Assembly (NCBI GenBank): GCA_022747635.1
Contig: JAKTNV010000041.1
Location: 3,572,501 to 3,636,500, forward strand
DNA: 64,000 nucleotides
DNA from: Hetaerina americana
Taxonomy: Eukaryota; Arthropoda; Insecta; Odonata; Calopterygidae
Reading direction: 5' to 3'
Part shown: piece after piece, positions 33,691 to 47,028 of the stretch
Layout of the letters: every line of letters starts with the position of its first letter
Numbering within the stretch: position 1 is the first letter of the stretch
Position numbers and translations under genes: made by a program
Notes under the pieces: model-generated
Told to the model about the DNA's origin: nothing
The model's database searches: none
The model's input: only the letters and a program-made list of their open reading frames with translations

Positions 33691-36345
33691 CAACAGTTTT
33701 TTTTGTAAATAAGGCCATCAATTCGACGTCCTCATCATCGATTCACCTTTTCGCAGAGGGGAACGTGTTCCTGCGGGGAAAGTCGGACACAACAAGGGCT
33801 ATGGAGCGGAGATAGGAATCGTACTTGGGCATTAAGATCCCGTAACATCGAGCAGGGGTGGCTAGTGCAGCGGGACCCCAGCGCAATGGGTCGCTAAAGG
33901 GTGATTCCCTTGTCGCTTCCGCTGAGAACATGCAAAAGCCGACGCCAGCTGCCTCTCTCTCTCTTCACTCCTCTCAACAAGATAAATCCCCACCCGCCTC
34001 GGGCGTGCAACCATCCCCATTAAACCCCGGCAAAAGGGAGCGTCTCGAGTAAATAAATACCGGCGAGGGCGGCAGAAAGATGCAAGCGTTTATCAATCCA
34101 ACGTCCACTCAAAACAATGCGACCATCATAGGACCTCGCGCGTTTGCTCGACATCGCACGGAGGCCATTAACGCACCGAGGGGACTCGAGTGCGAAACCA
34201 ACTGCACGCCATCTGGCGATTACTGTCGCAAGCAAACACGTACCCATTTGAAAGGGTTCAGGGTTCGCTCGTTCCCGTTGCACGACCAGGAAGACTGGTC
34301 GGTGATTCGAAAGAATTCGACGCAGACAAAACAATCAATCTAGTCCCTCACGGTCGGAAATATGAATTTTTTCCTCACTGCATTAATCATTGACGTCGAC
34401 TTAAATACCCCGCGATCCACCAAGAAGGTGTGTGGCGGAGGGGGGGGGGCTAGTACCACCAGGTGGGAAGGTTAAGTAATCAGGGAGGATATGGCAGAGG
34501 AAGGGAAAAGTGAAATAAATTCAATTCTATTCAATTCAAAACTATCAAACGAAGTGGAAATTTGTATACATGCTGTGGGAAGACTTAATTCAGAACAAGA
34601 GTTAATTCATCTAATAAATTAGCTGTTTGTAATGCAGGAAAAGGGAATAAAATTGAACCACAACCGTTTATATGGTAGACCACCAAAACAAGTCAGGTCA
34701 TGTAGAATTGAAAAGTGAGAGGGGGAAATTTTACTATTATCGTGGACATGCAGCCCATGGTCCCGGCCCCTAAAGTCACAGACAGGTGCGACGCACCGCT
34801 GGTGGCAGGCAGCGGTGCCACCCCCCCCCCTCCGGTAACAGAGAGAGAGAGAGACGAGGGATGGATGGAGACGCCTCGAAACAACATCAACATTCGGCAC
34901 CTCTCCAGGTATTTACAAAAATTAGTATAATTATTTATCATTATTATTATATGGTAGTCCACCGATTAAGGCAGGGTTTTTTTGGACAGGGAATACACAT
35001 TCCTACATTTCTTAGCCTGCTCTAATTAGACCAAACCTGATCTCAGACTACAATAAACTGTTTTCATTAGATGAAAAAACAGTTCAATGTGGTAACTGTT
35101 TTAAAAATCCGCACGCACACATTCCATCATCATTACAGGGCAACATTATCTTGCTTCAAAGAGCACGTTTTCGACCCGTACAAAAAAATACTCCTTATCA
35201 AATTTTCACGCATAATTTCTTTACCTCCTTTCTCAACGTCCCCGCCATTAATTTTCCCTTTTTTGAGAGGGATTCTGTGTCATTATGATCGACACGAATT
35301 ATATAGGAGCGCACCAAACTCAGTTACGAGAGCCTTTTACATAGGGTTCAAATAAAATCAATTAAAATGATCATAGGAACTTAATTAGGGATTTGCAATA
35401 CTGCGTACACATTATTTCCAATTTTCCAGCAAATCTAAATGTAATTCCCCAGGCGAACACCTCCTCTTTGCCCTAAAAAAACATGCAAGCTATCGCCATA
35501 GACTCCCTCCCTCCCCCCTCGCTTGAATGGGTGTCCCGAAGAAGCAACGCAAGGCGGTCGGCTCCACTCATCGGGAGCAACATGCGAAACTAGTTCCGAG
35601 CGATCGGCTCCGTGCGATTGGTTTTACAGATTCGCAACCCACCAATGGATGAACAGTCACAAAATTGGGGCTTTCGCAAACATTGAGACGAACAATTACT
35701 TCGGAAACAATGAAGGAATGGAAATCAAGGAAACTGAGGGAAATACCGCAGCAGCTGAATTTAGCGGAATCGTCCGCAAATTAAAGAAAATAACGATAAA
35801 AAATTTACAGCGTAAAAAAGTAATGAAGTTGAGAAATCGGAAGCGTATCCGGAGTTCTTGGAGAATCTTGCACATTAAAATATGTCTTCGAGTGGAAGGG
35901 AACCACAGACACTGCTCTGACAGAGGGTGAAAGTCCTTGGAAATTAGTAATTAGCAAGCTCTCTAGAAGGTCAATTCTTGTAAAAAATATTAACGTTTAG
36001 GCAAATATTTAATACAACATTTTTTCGACGATTTTTAGCGCAAAGTTTAGTCGAAATAATAATCGCGAATGGAGTTTAGCCTGCATTGAATCTCTACCTA
36101 CTTAACAAATAACATTTTTATTTATTATGGTTCTTCTTGACCCGAAATCTTTTCGTATTGACCCCAATCGTTTCCCAGCGAAACAGAACTGCCAACCAGA
36201 GCACACAAAGGTGTCCCTCCCTTCCAATCGCGAAAACGTGAATCCCAGAGCACCCGTTCGCTAAATATTCGACCTGGCCATCTTTGCAGGTCAGCATCAG
36301 ACAGAGGCTTGTAACATTATTAACGCCGTCAGAAATGTTCCTAAC
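33691..36345. other. No gene seen (about 2.7 kb)
   Basis: Mixed composition with short overlapping frames. The 135-codon frame at 35523-35930 and the 64-codon frame at 33858-34052 have no recognisable domain or supporting signal. Confidence 0.5.
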
Positions 36346-36349
36346 ACGA

Positions 36350-37010
36350 AGATGTGGCAACCCCGCCTCCAGAAGAACCCGGGGCGCCTTATTTTCATGG
36401 GGGGGGGACACGCACGCCACAACGCACCCCCCCACCCCCGCCATCCAACTCTTTTCCATTTCTCCCCTTCTCGCTTAAACCCCACTTCACTCCACCCCTC
36501 ACAACCCCTACCCGCGTCAACCCCCGCATCTTCCACCCCAGCCTCTTCACAAAACCCACACCCCCTTCCCAGCGTGCCCCGCGCGCGCGTAATACCCGCC
36601 ATTTCTCAACGTCCTCGTTCCCATCACATCACTCCACGAGATGGGATTCCCACGCTGTCCCCCTCCCCTCCCCGGGGCCGGCCCCAGGTGCGTTGCATTC
36701 CGCCAAGCCCCCCCCCTCCCCCGCGCCCCCGACTCCTCTGCCCCCGCCCGAGTGACCACCGCGGCCCATTGGGTGGACACAGGCCGCCTAATTAGCCACC
36801 GCGTTCGGGCCCCGCGGTGCCAGCCTCCATCCCTCCTCCTCCGTCCTCTTCCTCCTGGGCTGGGCTGGTCCAGGAGGACGCATTGCGTGTCTGCCGGGGT
36901 GGGCCGCTGTCACGAGGCGAGGCGGGTGTCGTCCGAGTGAATCGGGTCTATTACGGGAGCGGCGAGGCAGGGGTGACGGGAGGGATGGCTCGCGACAATC
37001 AGGCCCTGAT
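36350..37010. promoter_or_regulatory. GC-rich, C-run-rich island
   Basis: The longest GC-rich block in the window, with CpG and poly-C runs. Both strands and several frames are open (for example 36352-36795 plus), which points to composition bias. A promoter island is possible; see the exon candidate at its right edge. Confidence 0.4.
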
Positions 37011-37052
37011 CCTAGAAGCCATAACACGGCTGCCAACCCAACCTCCGACAGG
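36985..37052 (+). other. Weak candidate first coding exon
   Basis: At the right edge of the GC island an ATG in good context (GGGATGG) opens MARDNQALILEAITRLPTQ, reaching CCGACAG followed by GTTAAGT, a plausible splice donor. No similarity was recognised and no acceptor or later exon was found. It is listed only because it combines an island, a start and a donor. Confidence 0.12.
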
Positions 37053-37479
37053 TTAAGTTCATGGCTGTATTATCTCCTTGGCTGATATTTTATTCATTTC
37101 AGCAAAAATCAACACACATTGTCAAAATTCGTCCTACCGGGAAAGAAAATGTTGACTGCATGTACGGGCCAATATGGCTATTTACCATATTATACGATTA
37201 TATTATATAAATACAGCAGTATTTATTGTATTACATTTACTATATCATATTGTAAATAGGTTCTCATAGGAGCCCGGTTAGCCCTCGAGAATTACCTAAT
37301 TGGCGTAAGAACAGAGCGTATATATTACAGTTAAATCTACCACCTCAAGTAATGATTCAGAAGGTTTGTTGCTGGAGTGAGTACTGAGCTCGCCAAATAC
37401 TGAGACCCGCATTCGGCGTGATCGTGAAGGTACTCGTAAAAATCACAAAGATCAGGGTTGGGCCGGGGTGAAGCCGGAG

Positions 37480-37565
37480 GAGCCCGCGGGATTCGAATAC
37501 GTGCCATCCGATTAGTAGGCCTGCGCAACACTCACTCAACTATCACGCCCTCTGGGTGGCCCGGC
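37480..37565 (-). repeat. tRNA-derived SINE-like segment
   Basis: On the minus strand CGTGATAGTTGAGTGAG (37531-37547) resembles an A box and GTATTCGAATCCC (37488-37500) a B box. The intervening and flanking bases do not complete a tRNA, so this is a SINE head or tRNA relic. Confidence 0.55.
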
Positions 37566-37936
37566 AAACGAACTCTATCGGATGGAGCTTCGAGAGGCCT
37601 CCACCAAAGAGGAATACGCCAAGGTTTGAGGGTTGGATGGTACGGAGGGGGGGGGAATGATGTGAGAGCTTGGCTCTTTCGGAATTCCTCGAGAAGATCC
37701 AGTGATCAGAAAATCGCGCCGCTTGAACTTGAAGTCGTGTTCCTAAAGGTATCGTAAGGGCTGTGAACGCATTATACAACTCCCTAAATCTGAATATTCG
37801 AGTCACTCTGCTATATGGAACAACGCAAAATCCATTTTTCTCTGAAGAGGGCTGCTTGGCAGGCGAAGCACCTGGTGTCAGTTTCTTTCTGGACACTTAC
37901 CAACTGCCACTGCCCACCACCTTCCTTAGTGAGATT
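37566..37936. other. No gene seen
   Basis: Short frames only. Confidence 0.45.
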
Positions 37937-38135
37937 GACGGGTCACTGGCATAGGAGAAATCTTAGCAAATATTAAGTGTACGAGTCAGTGTGTTTCATA
38001 AAGTTCACCGTTTCCGAGCACACCCGAGTTATGGAGTGACTGTGAGCGGGAAATAGTGTGCTTTCTTTTGGAATGTTTCATTCCTGTGTGAGCTTGTCGG
38101 GTCCCTGGCATAGGAGAAATCCTTGCAAAACCTGG
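37937..38135 (+). repeat. Imperfect direct repeat about 159 bp apart
   Basis: CTGGCATAGGAGAAATC with similar flanks occurs at about 37945 and again at about 38104. About 240 bp after the second copy comes CTCTTAAATAAACCC, a polyadenylation-like end. This could be a fragment of a terminal repeat or an untranslated region; the family was not recognised. Confidence 0.5.
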
Positions 38136-41100
38136 GTGTGGGTGTGTGTGTGAATGCTTAGTCACGGGAGTAATTGTGATTCTTCAACAAACACCCAAGT
38201 GATCAATTAATTGCCTGCGAGTCTGTTTTCTTTTTTGCATTGTTGGCATGTGATTAAAACACACAAGGGTCACTATTTCCCAAAAACATCCGAGTGACCG
38301 AGTGCTTGATTTTCGACTTCCCCCTGATTGGTCACTTAGTTTATACCTGCACCCCTCTTAAATAAACCCAGTTCCAATCAAGTGTTTGTCATTGGATATT
38401 TCGCTTTTCTATTGTTTCATGGCCACGGGTACGTTCGCTTTACGTTTACACTCTGCGGTATACGAATCTGTCCGAATGAAGACCCTTACGGCATCCATAT
38501 TCTAGTCCTCGAAATTAAAAACTGAAGTTGAAAACGTTGTGAGCCAAAATATTTAATCGCAGCGACTCACCAGGTGTACAATAATCCCACGCTTATATTT
38601 ATTGACAGAGACAAGTGACATTCTCAGTAAACTACAGCAACCCCTCCGACTACAACGAGCATCCATAGTTCTACGGGTGATCTATGAAACTTGCCTGACC
38701 ACTTTGACTCGCTTGGATATGACGCTAATCAGTTTGGGAACTCCCGAATGATAATTATTTTCGCGTGTCTAATGCGTTTGCAAAAGTGATTCCACTCCTT
38801 CCGTTTCATATCCTCCATTCTGTTTCAATACGCTACATATCATGAAAAAATGAAAGAATGGACCCTCGTATCCATCAAGCTCTCTTCCGAAATTGATTTC
38901 CTTTCGTTCTTCAGCCCTGAGAGTGAGTCCCAAAATACGATCGAGTGTTTTGATTATTTATGGTGTAAAGTGAAGTCTCGTAGGTATCCGTGTTCATAGT
39001 AGGCCGTGCATCCTCGCGCCTTAGGTATCTCCCGCCTCTGTTTTCAAATGCACGTATCGCTCAGAGCACTCTATTTAATCGCTTGAATATTTCGCGAGCA
39101 CATTCACATATTTATAACCAGAAATAAAATTTGTCCCGAGTCATCTCAACCCTCTTTCAAAACCATAGGCATATTAAACACTTGAAAATATCCTTAATAA
39201 AAATTCCCTTTTTTATTGTAGACAATTTTATACGGTAGCGACTCGACTGGTTTCACTATTCTGTTTCAGCATACTCATAATCTATTTCTCTCGGCAATGC
39301 ATCAAAACTGTCCCCATGAGACTCCAGCGTGTAAAAGTTTAAAATACCACCTAAAAACAGGCCGAAGCTGTGTTGCCTGCGATGAGCGCATCTATTGTTT
39401 GCCGAAGCGACATTCGCAGGGCCCCCGGCAGAGTGGGAATTAATCTCAAAATATTTTCCAGATTCCGACTGCGACCAATATCGCGCCACTAAGCAAATGG
39501 CGACGACGCAGCTATGTGGGAAACATTTTTTCTTGCGCTAAACATGAAATCGCGACATCACTCTAAAGTCAGAATTCCAAAAGGAAAGTCAGGAAAATAA
39601 TCTTTCTCTCTGACTTTCCCTCCCGAGGAAAACCCCACCCTTCTTCCGCCACTATAGGTTAGGCGGCCGTCGAGGAAGCAGCGCCATTCTGAAGATCGGA
39701 AGAATTGCGAGAGTCGATCAGGGGATCTGCCAAACGTCAAGTGAAGAACACATGAAGTGAGAAACAAGGAAATCTGCACGGGCGGGCAAAATGAAAAAAA
39801 GCCGCATTGATCTCAGTCGTAGTCCCGAGACTTCTCGTTTTCTGGATTCACACTTCTTCTCCTTGGATTGCCATCTCGTGCTAAGTCGTCTTATATCGGT
39901 GACAGCGGCGTCGCTCCCTCCCTCCCCCTCCCCCGGGAGCGTCTCCGGCTCGAAGTGACACTTCGCCGACCCGAAGGCGCTCCCGGGCGCGAGAGAACGT
40001 TGCCACCAATGCGGGACGAAGACCGCAGGCAGGAGACGGCGCGATCCCGAAAGGAGAAGTATGAATCCAGCCAAAGAGACTTTTGTCGCTCCACACGAAT
40101 CGCATGCACTGGATGAGACTGTGGGGGACAAAATGAAGACTAGCCCGCGAGTTCCAACGAGGATGACCTGGAGATGGACAAATACCCGTCGAGGACCAAA
40201 TGAAGAGGGACGCAAGAGAGGCGCAGACGAACACCCCGGGCATGCGAGCGAACCACACCGGACGGCAGGCAGCGTTCCATCAACCATCGAAATCTATTCC
40301 GTAGGTCGCCACAGGAGCGTATGGCACGGGGTGTTAGGCCGCCAGTTATCAACGTAATTGGTAATTAATTACCTTCCAGAGGTTCAGTTCGTCGTACGCC
40401 CCGAATACTGCACTCTCTATTTGGGGAAAAATAACTGATTCATTTATTTCACAATCGGGACAGTTTTAATCGCCTCCAACTGTTCACTGTAGTCACGCCC
40501 ACGAATGCAACATGGCGGCGCTTGGATTGTTCCCACAGGGTCTCATTTATGAACCCGAATTACTTGTGATTTTCTCAAAGTTTAGCCGTGCACGCTCTGC
40601 GAGTCTGCTAATGGTAGCTAAAGAAGGCTCTTCTGTACAATCATACAAAATAATAAGCTCCATAATGGGCAATATCAGTACCTCATAACTGATCGTGAGA
40701 GTTTCAGTATAAGGGATACAGCACGTTTTCTCATTATGTCTCACCTGCCAGGTGACTTGAAAGTTAATGTACATCACCGCAATACCCCGCACAAGCTGTC
40801 GCAAAGGCAAGGAGTGATATTATTTGTTTTATGTAAGTACGATAAGTCTGGTAGTTCGGTCTGAAATCCACTTGGAAATTTAAAGAGAGGTGTTTCCTTC
40901 AGGGGCAGTAGTGGAAAATACGCGATAAATGTCACTGCTTTCCCTGAATTTTTTATTGGGGCCTGCATTCGTCAAGTGTAATTCAGGCGAGTAACTTTGG
41001 ATCGAATCAACGAACGAAATAAGAGATCAGGCAGGTCAGGTGACCTATGGCCATTGGTTGTAATGCAATAAAATGTCAATGATATTCGGAAAAATTCGTT

Positions 41101-44100
41101 TCCATAATAAGGTCCGTCATTTCAGGCAGACTTTTAGGGAAATAAATGGTAACTAGGATTATAAATAAATAGTCGCTCTAAATGTGGCCACCTCGTCTTG
41201 ATTTCCTCATTTCGGATGAATCTTGGCAATGCCTCGAGGAAAACCGGGGAAGTGTAGTCTCGAAGCATGGTGCTGCCACCTCACGGTCCGAACCGAAAGA
41301 GAAAGGTGGCGGGGTGAAAGTTCCCCCCTTCCTCGCTTTGGCAGAGAAAACGGATTGAAGGGCTGCTGCGGCCCTGAGCCTTTAACCCTTCGGCAGAGAT
41401 AAAAAGACAGGAAGACTCGTATGTTGACGGTTTCACTTGTGAGGGGGAGAGGCCGTCGCTGTGGGGGGGGAGTGGGGGGAAGGAAGAGTGTGGGTGGAGA
41501 GGAGGGGTTAGGGCGTGCGCCATTCCGCCTCCCTTCCCTTTCCCTCTTCCCACGATCCATTTCTGCCTCATGAACCTCAATCCCATCATTTTTTTACAGT
41601 CCGCAAAATATCTTCATCTTAACTAGTTTTTTTGCAAACTGTCAGTCTTTGAAAAAAGAGTCGAGAGGAGAAATAAACATAAATAACACAAACTCGTACT
41701 TGGAAATAGTCATGCACATAAAAAATTTAAGCCATAAAGATACTACTCCTTCAAAGTAGACAGAATGGCAAGACGGAATTTTTTACCAAGTCAGTAAATA
41801 AACGAATAAATGGGGAAAATTATATTGACAATATTAATTTGTACCTGGTCTACTAAGAGTCTTATAAAAGCTGTTAAATATGATGATGAAATAATTTTCA
41901 TAAGTCTAATAGTTTTTTAAGAGATCTAAAAAAATCCTTGCAATAGTGAAAAAAATAGACTTTATAAAAAATATTCACACGGTATACATTTATAATCGGT
42001 ATAGTATGTGCTTCAAAGCTACAGAGACTACAGAAAATCTTCGTCCGCCAACCAAAAGAATATGGATACTAGCAGTAAATAAATGTTTAGCACTATGCAA
42101 AAAGTTGGGAACGAAAGCAGGCGGGAATGAAGAAGTTCACAGGACAAAGATGAAAGTGCAAATCTGCGCGGGAAACTTTCTAGGGTAGGACACTGTCTCT
42201 CAAATGAACAGGATTGAATAAACATTTTCCAAGAGGTCATCGTACATTTTTCAATAACTGAATACCAATTACCTCTCTTGTGGGAGTGAAAGTGACGATC
42301 TCTGCTCGTGAAGATGGGCACAAGGGGCCTCAGTAGTACAGTTGAAAATTGTCAAATTGCTGTTGAGCATTAAGAATAATACGTACATATCATCAACAAA
42401 AGGGTTTTTCTCTTTGTTATCAGGAGTTCATGTATGTTTCTGGTGGAAAATTGCTCCAAGAAGACATTGGTCTTCCGACAGTTCTTCTTAATCAAGCCTT
42501 TGGGGAGTTATTGATATATTTGAGCAGTGTGGGTGGTTCATTTCTTAGAAGTACGCGAGTGTTTCGACACTGCGTCAATCTCGGACCGACCTCGCTTGGC
42601 ACACTGCCCTCGATGCGTAGTGACCAAGAAGGCACGAGGAGCAGGGCGCGGCGGATGCACATCGGGAGAGATACAATTTGATTTTGGAAAATGAACCATC
42701 TTTGTTTAATTATATCGACTTCCAAACGTCAATCCTTTGGTCAATTTCTTCACCATTTATTGAATAAATGAAACGTTGCATAATAGCTTTGAGCACGACG
42801 CGAAGGGGTTTCAAAGCTGACATTGAGTATTGTTTCGGCATCAATGCATGCAAAACGTGGGGATTTCCAAGTCGGGGAAATCCTCGAGGTCGAGCAATTC
42901 GGCCGACCGTGGCTGGACAAGGCGGGGGGCACTCGGGGGCAAAGACGAGCCGGGTGGAATGGTCACTCGCGGAAGCACGGCGGATTTGTTAGGGGTGTGA
43001 TTCAAGGGAAGTTTGGAGGGTGAGGTTGCGCGGGCAAGACCGAGGGGTTAGTTCGTGGCGCAGTTAAAAAAGATGAAATAGGATAAGTTACCAAGGTATA
43101 AAGGAATAAAGTAGAGATGGGGCGGAATGGAGGGGGCACAATGAGCCATATTCGGATTAAAAAGAGTGGAGCCGGGAACCTTTATAGACCCACTTTCCAG
43201 CCAGAAGTGGTGAGCGATTCTGCGCACCAAGTGGGTTCATAATGATGAATAATTTCCCTAATAATAATCTCCAAAGCAGAGCAAGTTTTGGCAACTGGCA
43301 GGAGCAAGTCAAAATGCTATGATGATGATGCTGGGAAATGCATTAATGTCACTCCTCCGTTAGACAATCCGGCGAACGGAAATCATGAATGGCTGCTGAA
43401 ACATGACGGCAGATAAATATCACCCGCATGAGCGTTAAAATAAGAAGTTGAATACACATGGAATGACGGAATATACAATTACTGATCATCATAATAATTA
43501 AATAGTGAATGTAGTCACCATTTTTCAAACATCTGACTTAATAAATTATTAAGTACGTATTGCATTTCAACTTAAGGTAAGGAATTGGCTCCCGATAATT
43601 TGAATTTTTTTCACTTTTCTGTCACATAAATCATGCGCTAATGATGTAAAATGGAGCTTAGAGTTATTAATTAAAAGCGTTAATTAATTAGTTTTTATGT
43701 ATCACTTACTTTGGAAATAAATACTTTAATGACGCCCTTTCAAATTGAAACCGTCATAGTGGCAAGCTTAAGACTTTGGGGGAGTATTCCGCTTATGTGC
43801 ATAAAAGCTTTAAATTATACGCCGCAGGTTTTTGGTCCTACGCGCTAAATTATGAGCAAGCATGCACCTCGCTCGTTTTCGCTGGACTTCGCATTGATTT
43901 GATTTTCATTCAGTGTGACATTTTTCAAATTCAAATCAATTGTAGGCTGTTTAACATTCGGTATTTTCTTTTCAGCGCACAGCGTGTGAAGACAGACTAT
44001 AAAAATATCACGCTTTTAAATCACTTCCTCATGCGGTAGACAACTTGTTTATTTCTTCGACATTTCCGACTTTGGCTCCTCAAAAGTGCACCCGTCCATG

Positions 44101-45472
44101 CGATTTCTCTCCCTCCACCTCCTTGCCCCTCTTCGTCCCTCAATGTCCCACTTCATCTCCTACGCCCTCCTTCTACTTCCCCCTCCGCATCGCTGCCAAA
44201 ACCACCGCTGCACTCCAGCACCAAGATGCCTTCCTACCCCTCGACCCGCCCTGCCCCTTGGCCTGCCCTCGGACCTCCAATAACCCACTCCTACCATCAT
44301 CCTCTTCCGGGAAATCCTTCATCGTTTCTTACGGAGGTTTGATCGCGCCTGCGCACGAGCCATTGCGTCTGCCACCGTAGTACGCGTAATAATGGTCACT
44401 ATTGCAATAGGAGTGGTGAAATACATGTAAATCGCGGTCTTACATAGTTCGTAAACAGATATGACACGACTGCTCCGTTTTTTAAGTACTCTCTCATAGA
44501 TTCGTATTTGCTTCTGGAACGAGGTCTTAAACTAACATTGAACCAGTTCTAAACAGCCGATTCTGAAACAAATCCATTTCCGCAACTTTTCCCCACACAT
44601 TATTTAATTTCATTTAGACAAAGATAGAGGCGTATTTCTGCACCGTAAATCCAAAATCCTTTTGTTGGTCATCGCCAAACTGCTATTGGAACTTATTTTA
44701 AACCTTGGTTTTTCGATGCTTACAAATATGATAAGACTATTTTTTATCATCTTCGTTTGATAAGGAATACCGAAAGAAAACATTTCATTAAATGACCTAA
44801 ACCTGAATGCTGCATTATTTCAATGAGAGGGAGTTTCAAATTTAAAAATGAATTGTTTTGATGGAATAGCACACGTGATGCAATATATATGCATCTGTAT
44901 ACACACTTCCTTAAAATGGCGCTATTGGGTTCGTAAAGTCTAGGATATTTTCCAGCAGATAATGGATTTATCAACTTAATCATTTAATTTGAAAGCATTC
45001 TTCTGAGAAGATGGACTCGGTGCTAATGGTACATTGGTTATTTAGTGGTCTACTAATTTGGATACGATTTGATTTATTTTGAGCCAAGACATTCCTGAAA
45101 TATTTATTGAAGTCCTCATCCAAAGAAGGAGAATAATCTAACTACTTCTCATTAAATGAAATATAAAAGCATTTCTTCTTTTCCATTACTTCATCACTTT
45201 TTAAAAATTATTTCAAATAATAAGCATTTGGAACAATTTTTGAGTAGTCAGATTATTTATGCTTTTACCATTTAACTTCCTTAAACAATAAATGCATGAT
45301 GGCATATTAACTTACACAATTAATAATTTCCAATTTCCCGATAGATTATGCCAATGTTCCACGGTTCCAGCTTATTTTGTCTAACATTACCGCAAGTAAG
45401 ATATTGTGATACTTGACACAGTATTTAATAAATTAATCATTCAGTCATGGCCCTACGGCGCATTCCTTTCAT
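38136..45472. other. No gene seen (about 7.3 kb) with GC-rich patches
   Basis: Mostly AT-rich. GC-rich patches at 39600-40360 and 41210-41560 and a CT-rich patch at 44045-44380 contain overlapping frames on both strands, the longest 189 codons (39718-40287 minus); none shows a known domain. No element termini were found. Confidence 0.5.
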
Positions 45473-45511
45473 TGAACCACAATCCCTTCCACCACGTCAA
45501 GGTTTCAGTCC
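45473..45511 (-). repeat. Inverted RTE-like 5' end
   Basis: Minus-strand ACCTTGACGTGGTGGAAGGG lies just inside an outer GGACT, and matches the first 30 or so bases of the RTE-like leader, which begins on the plus strand at 45773. The two face away from a TA array between them. Confidence 0.8.
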
Positions 45512-45517
45512 ATTGGA

Positions 45518-45525
<8 letters not shown>

Positions 45526-45589
<64 letters not shown>

Positions 45590-45642
45590 TACATATATAT
45601 ACATATATATATACATACATATATATAGATATATATATATAA

Positions 45643-45677
<35 letters not shown>

Positions 45678-45710
45678 CTTCCATATATATTCCATATATA
45701 TATATATATT

Positions 45711-45758
<48 letters not shown>
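45526..45758. repeat. (TA)n array with TACA and other variants
   Basis: TA-rich microsatellite with TATACATA variants, bounded on both sides by RTE-like 5' sequence in opposite orientation. Confidence 0.95.
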
Positions 45759-45764
<6 letters not shown>

Positions 45765-46055
45765 CCTTCCCCGGACTACAACCTTGACGTGGTGGAAGGG
45801 CTTGTGCGTTCCGATGACCCCTAGAGCTGTGCTGGCGGGAGTAATAATTATTGCTCCTGGTAGGGTCACCCATGCCAGATAGGTCGAAGGTTAGGAGCCA
45901 GACGAAAGGTAGTCCACGCAGCGTCTGTTCCTCAGTGAGGCGGCTGCAATGGCGTCTGACCCCAGTGGGGCGGCCACTAAGTGATAATGTCACGTTAAAA
46001 ACACTATTGAGGAAGGCAACGGGAAACCACCTCAATTATCATTCCCTAGAAAAAT

Positions 46056-47014
46056 ATGATGGACAATAGATATATTTTGAGTCATGGCAACCACGGGGCC
46101 CGGCCCAATCGGCCGTGTGTCGTGCCCGGCAGCGGGGGAGGCAAGGCTTCCGCGGTCGTCATCCCACGAAACCCTTGCAAGGGAAAACCAGCAGCAGCAG
46201 GACAGAAGACGCAGGAGAAGAAGACAAAATTAGTTAGAATAGGAACGTGGAATGTTAGGACAATGATGAGGACAGGGAAATTGGAGAATGTTAAGCGAGA
46301 GATGGAAAGGGGAAATATAGATATTTTAAGTCTATACGAGGTGAGATGGAAAGATAGCGGGGATTACTGGAGTGATAAGTATAGAATAATATACAGCGGT
46401 GGGGACGAGAGCCAACGAGGGGTTGCCATAGTATTAAATGAAGAGGTAGGAAGAAGCTTAGTCAACATAGAGCAGGTAACGGATAGAATACTACTAGTGG
46501 AGATAAAAGCAGAACCGACGAACTTAGTTATTATTCAGGTATACTATACATGCCACCGAGCAACCATAAGGAAGAAGAGGTCGATAAGATATACGATCAG
46601 TTAGAGGACATGATCGCGTGTGTTCCAGCAGGGAAACATTTGATAGTGATGGGGGATTGGAATGCGACGGTAGGCGAAGGAAGAGATGGTGATGAGGTGG
46701 GCAACTACGGTTTAGGCACGAGGAATGACCGCGGGGAGAAAGCAGTTGAGTTCTGCAGGAGACAGGGGTTAGTCATCACCAACACTTGGTTTAGACACCA
46801 CAAAAGACGCAGGTATACATGGAAAATGCCAGGTGACACAGGAAGATATCAGCTAGATTATATCCTGGTTAGACACAGGTTTAGGAATAGTGTGATAAAT
46901 GCCCACAGCTTCCCGGGAGCGGATGCGGACTCAGACCACAATTTAGTTGTTATGAAATGTAGCGTAGGTTTCAAAAAGATAAGGCGGGGCGGCGAGTTAG
47001 AAAATGGAATGTAG
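46056..47014 (+). pseudogene. Endonuclease domain of RTE-like copy 2, frameshifted
   Basis: Same protein as at 1164-2075. The first frame (46056-46604) keeps GTWNVRTM and the YEVRW box with the catalytic E. A TATAC duplication near 46540 shifts the frame, and reading continues in 46550-47014 with GDWNATVG and SDHNLVV. Where copy 1 has TAA, this copy reads FKK and stays open (CSVGFKKIRR), then loses one base near 46985 and terminates. The active-site residues are all present but split between two frames. Confidence 0.88.
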
Positions 47015-47028
47015 AAGCATTAAATGGG

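Noticed and set aside
36352..36795. 147-codon proline-rich plus frame
   Set aside because: Overlaps a second open plus frame and minus frames; C-run composition explains it.
37937..38400. Complete LTR retrotransposon
   Set aside because: No paired long terminal repeats, primer binding site or gag-pol sequence nearby.
39718..40287. 189-codon minus-strand open frame
   Set aside because: It lies in a GC-rich patch where several frames on both strands are open; the composition looks like bias and no domain is visible.
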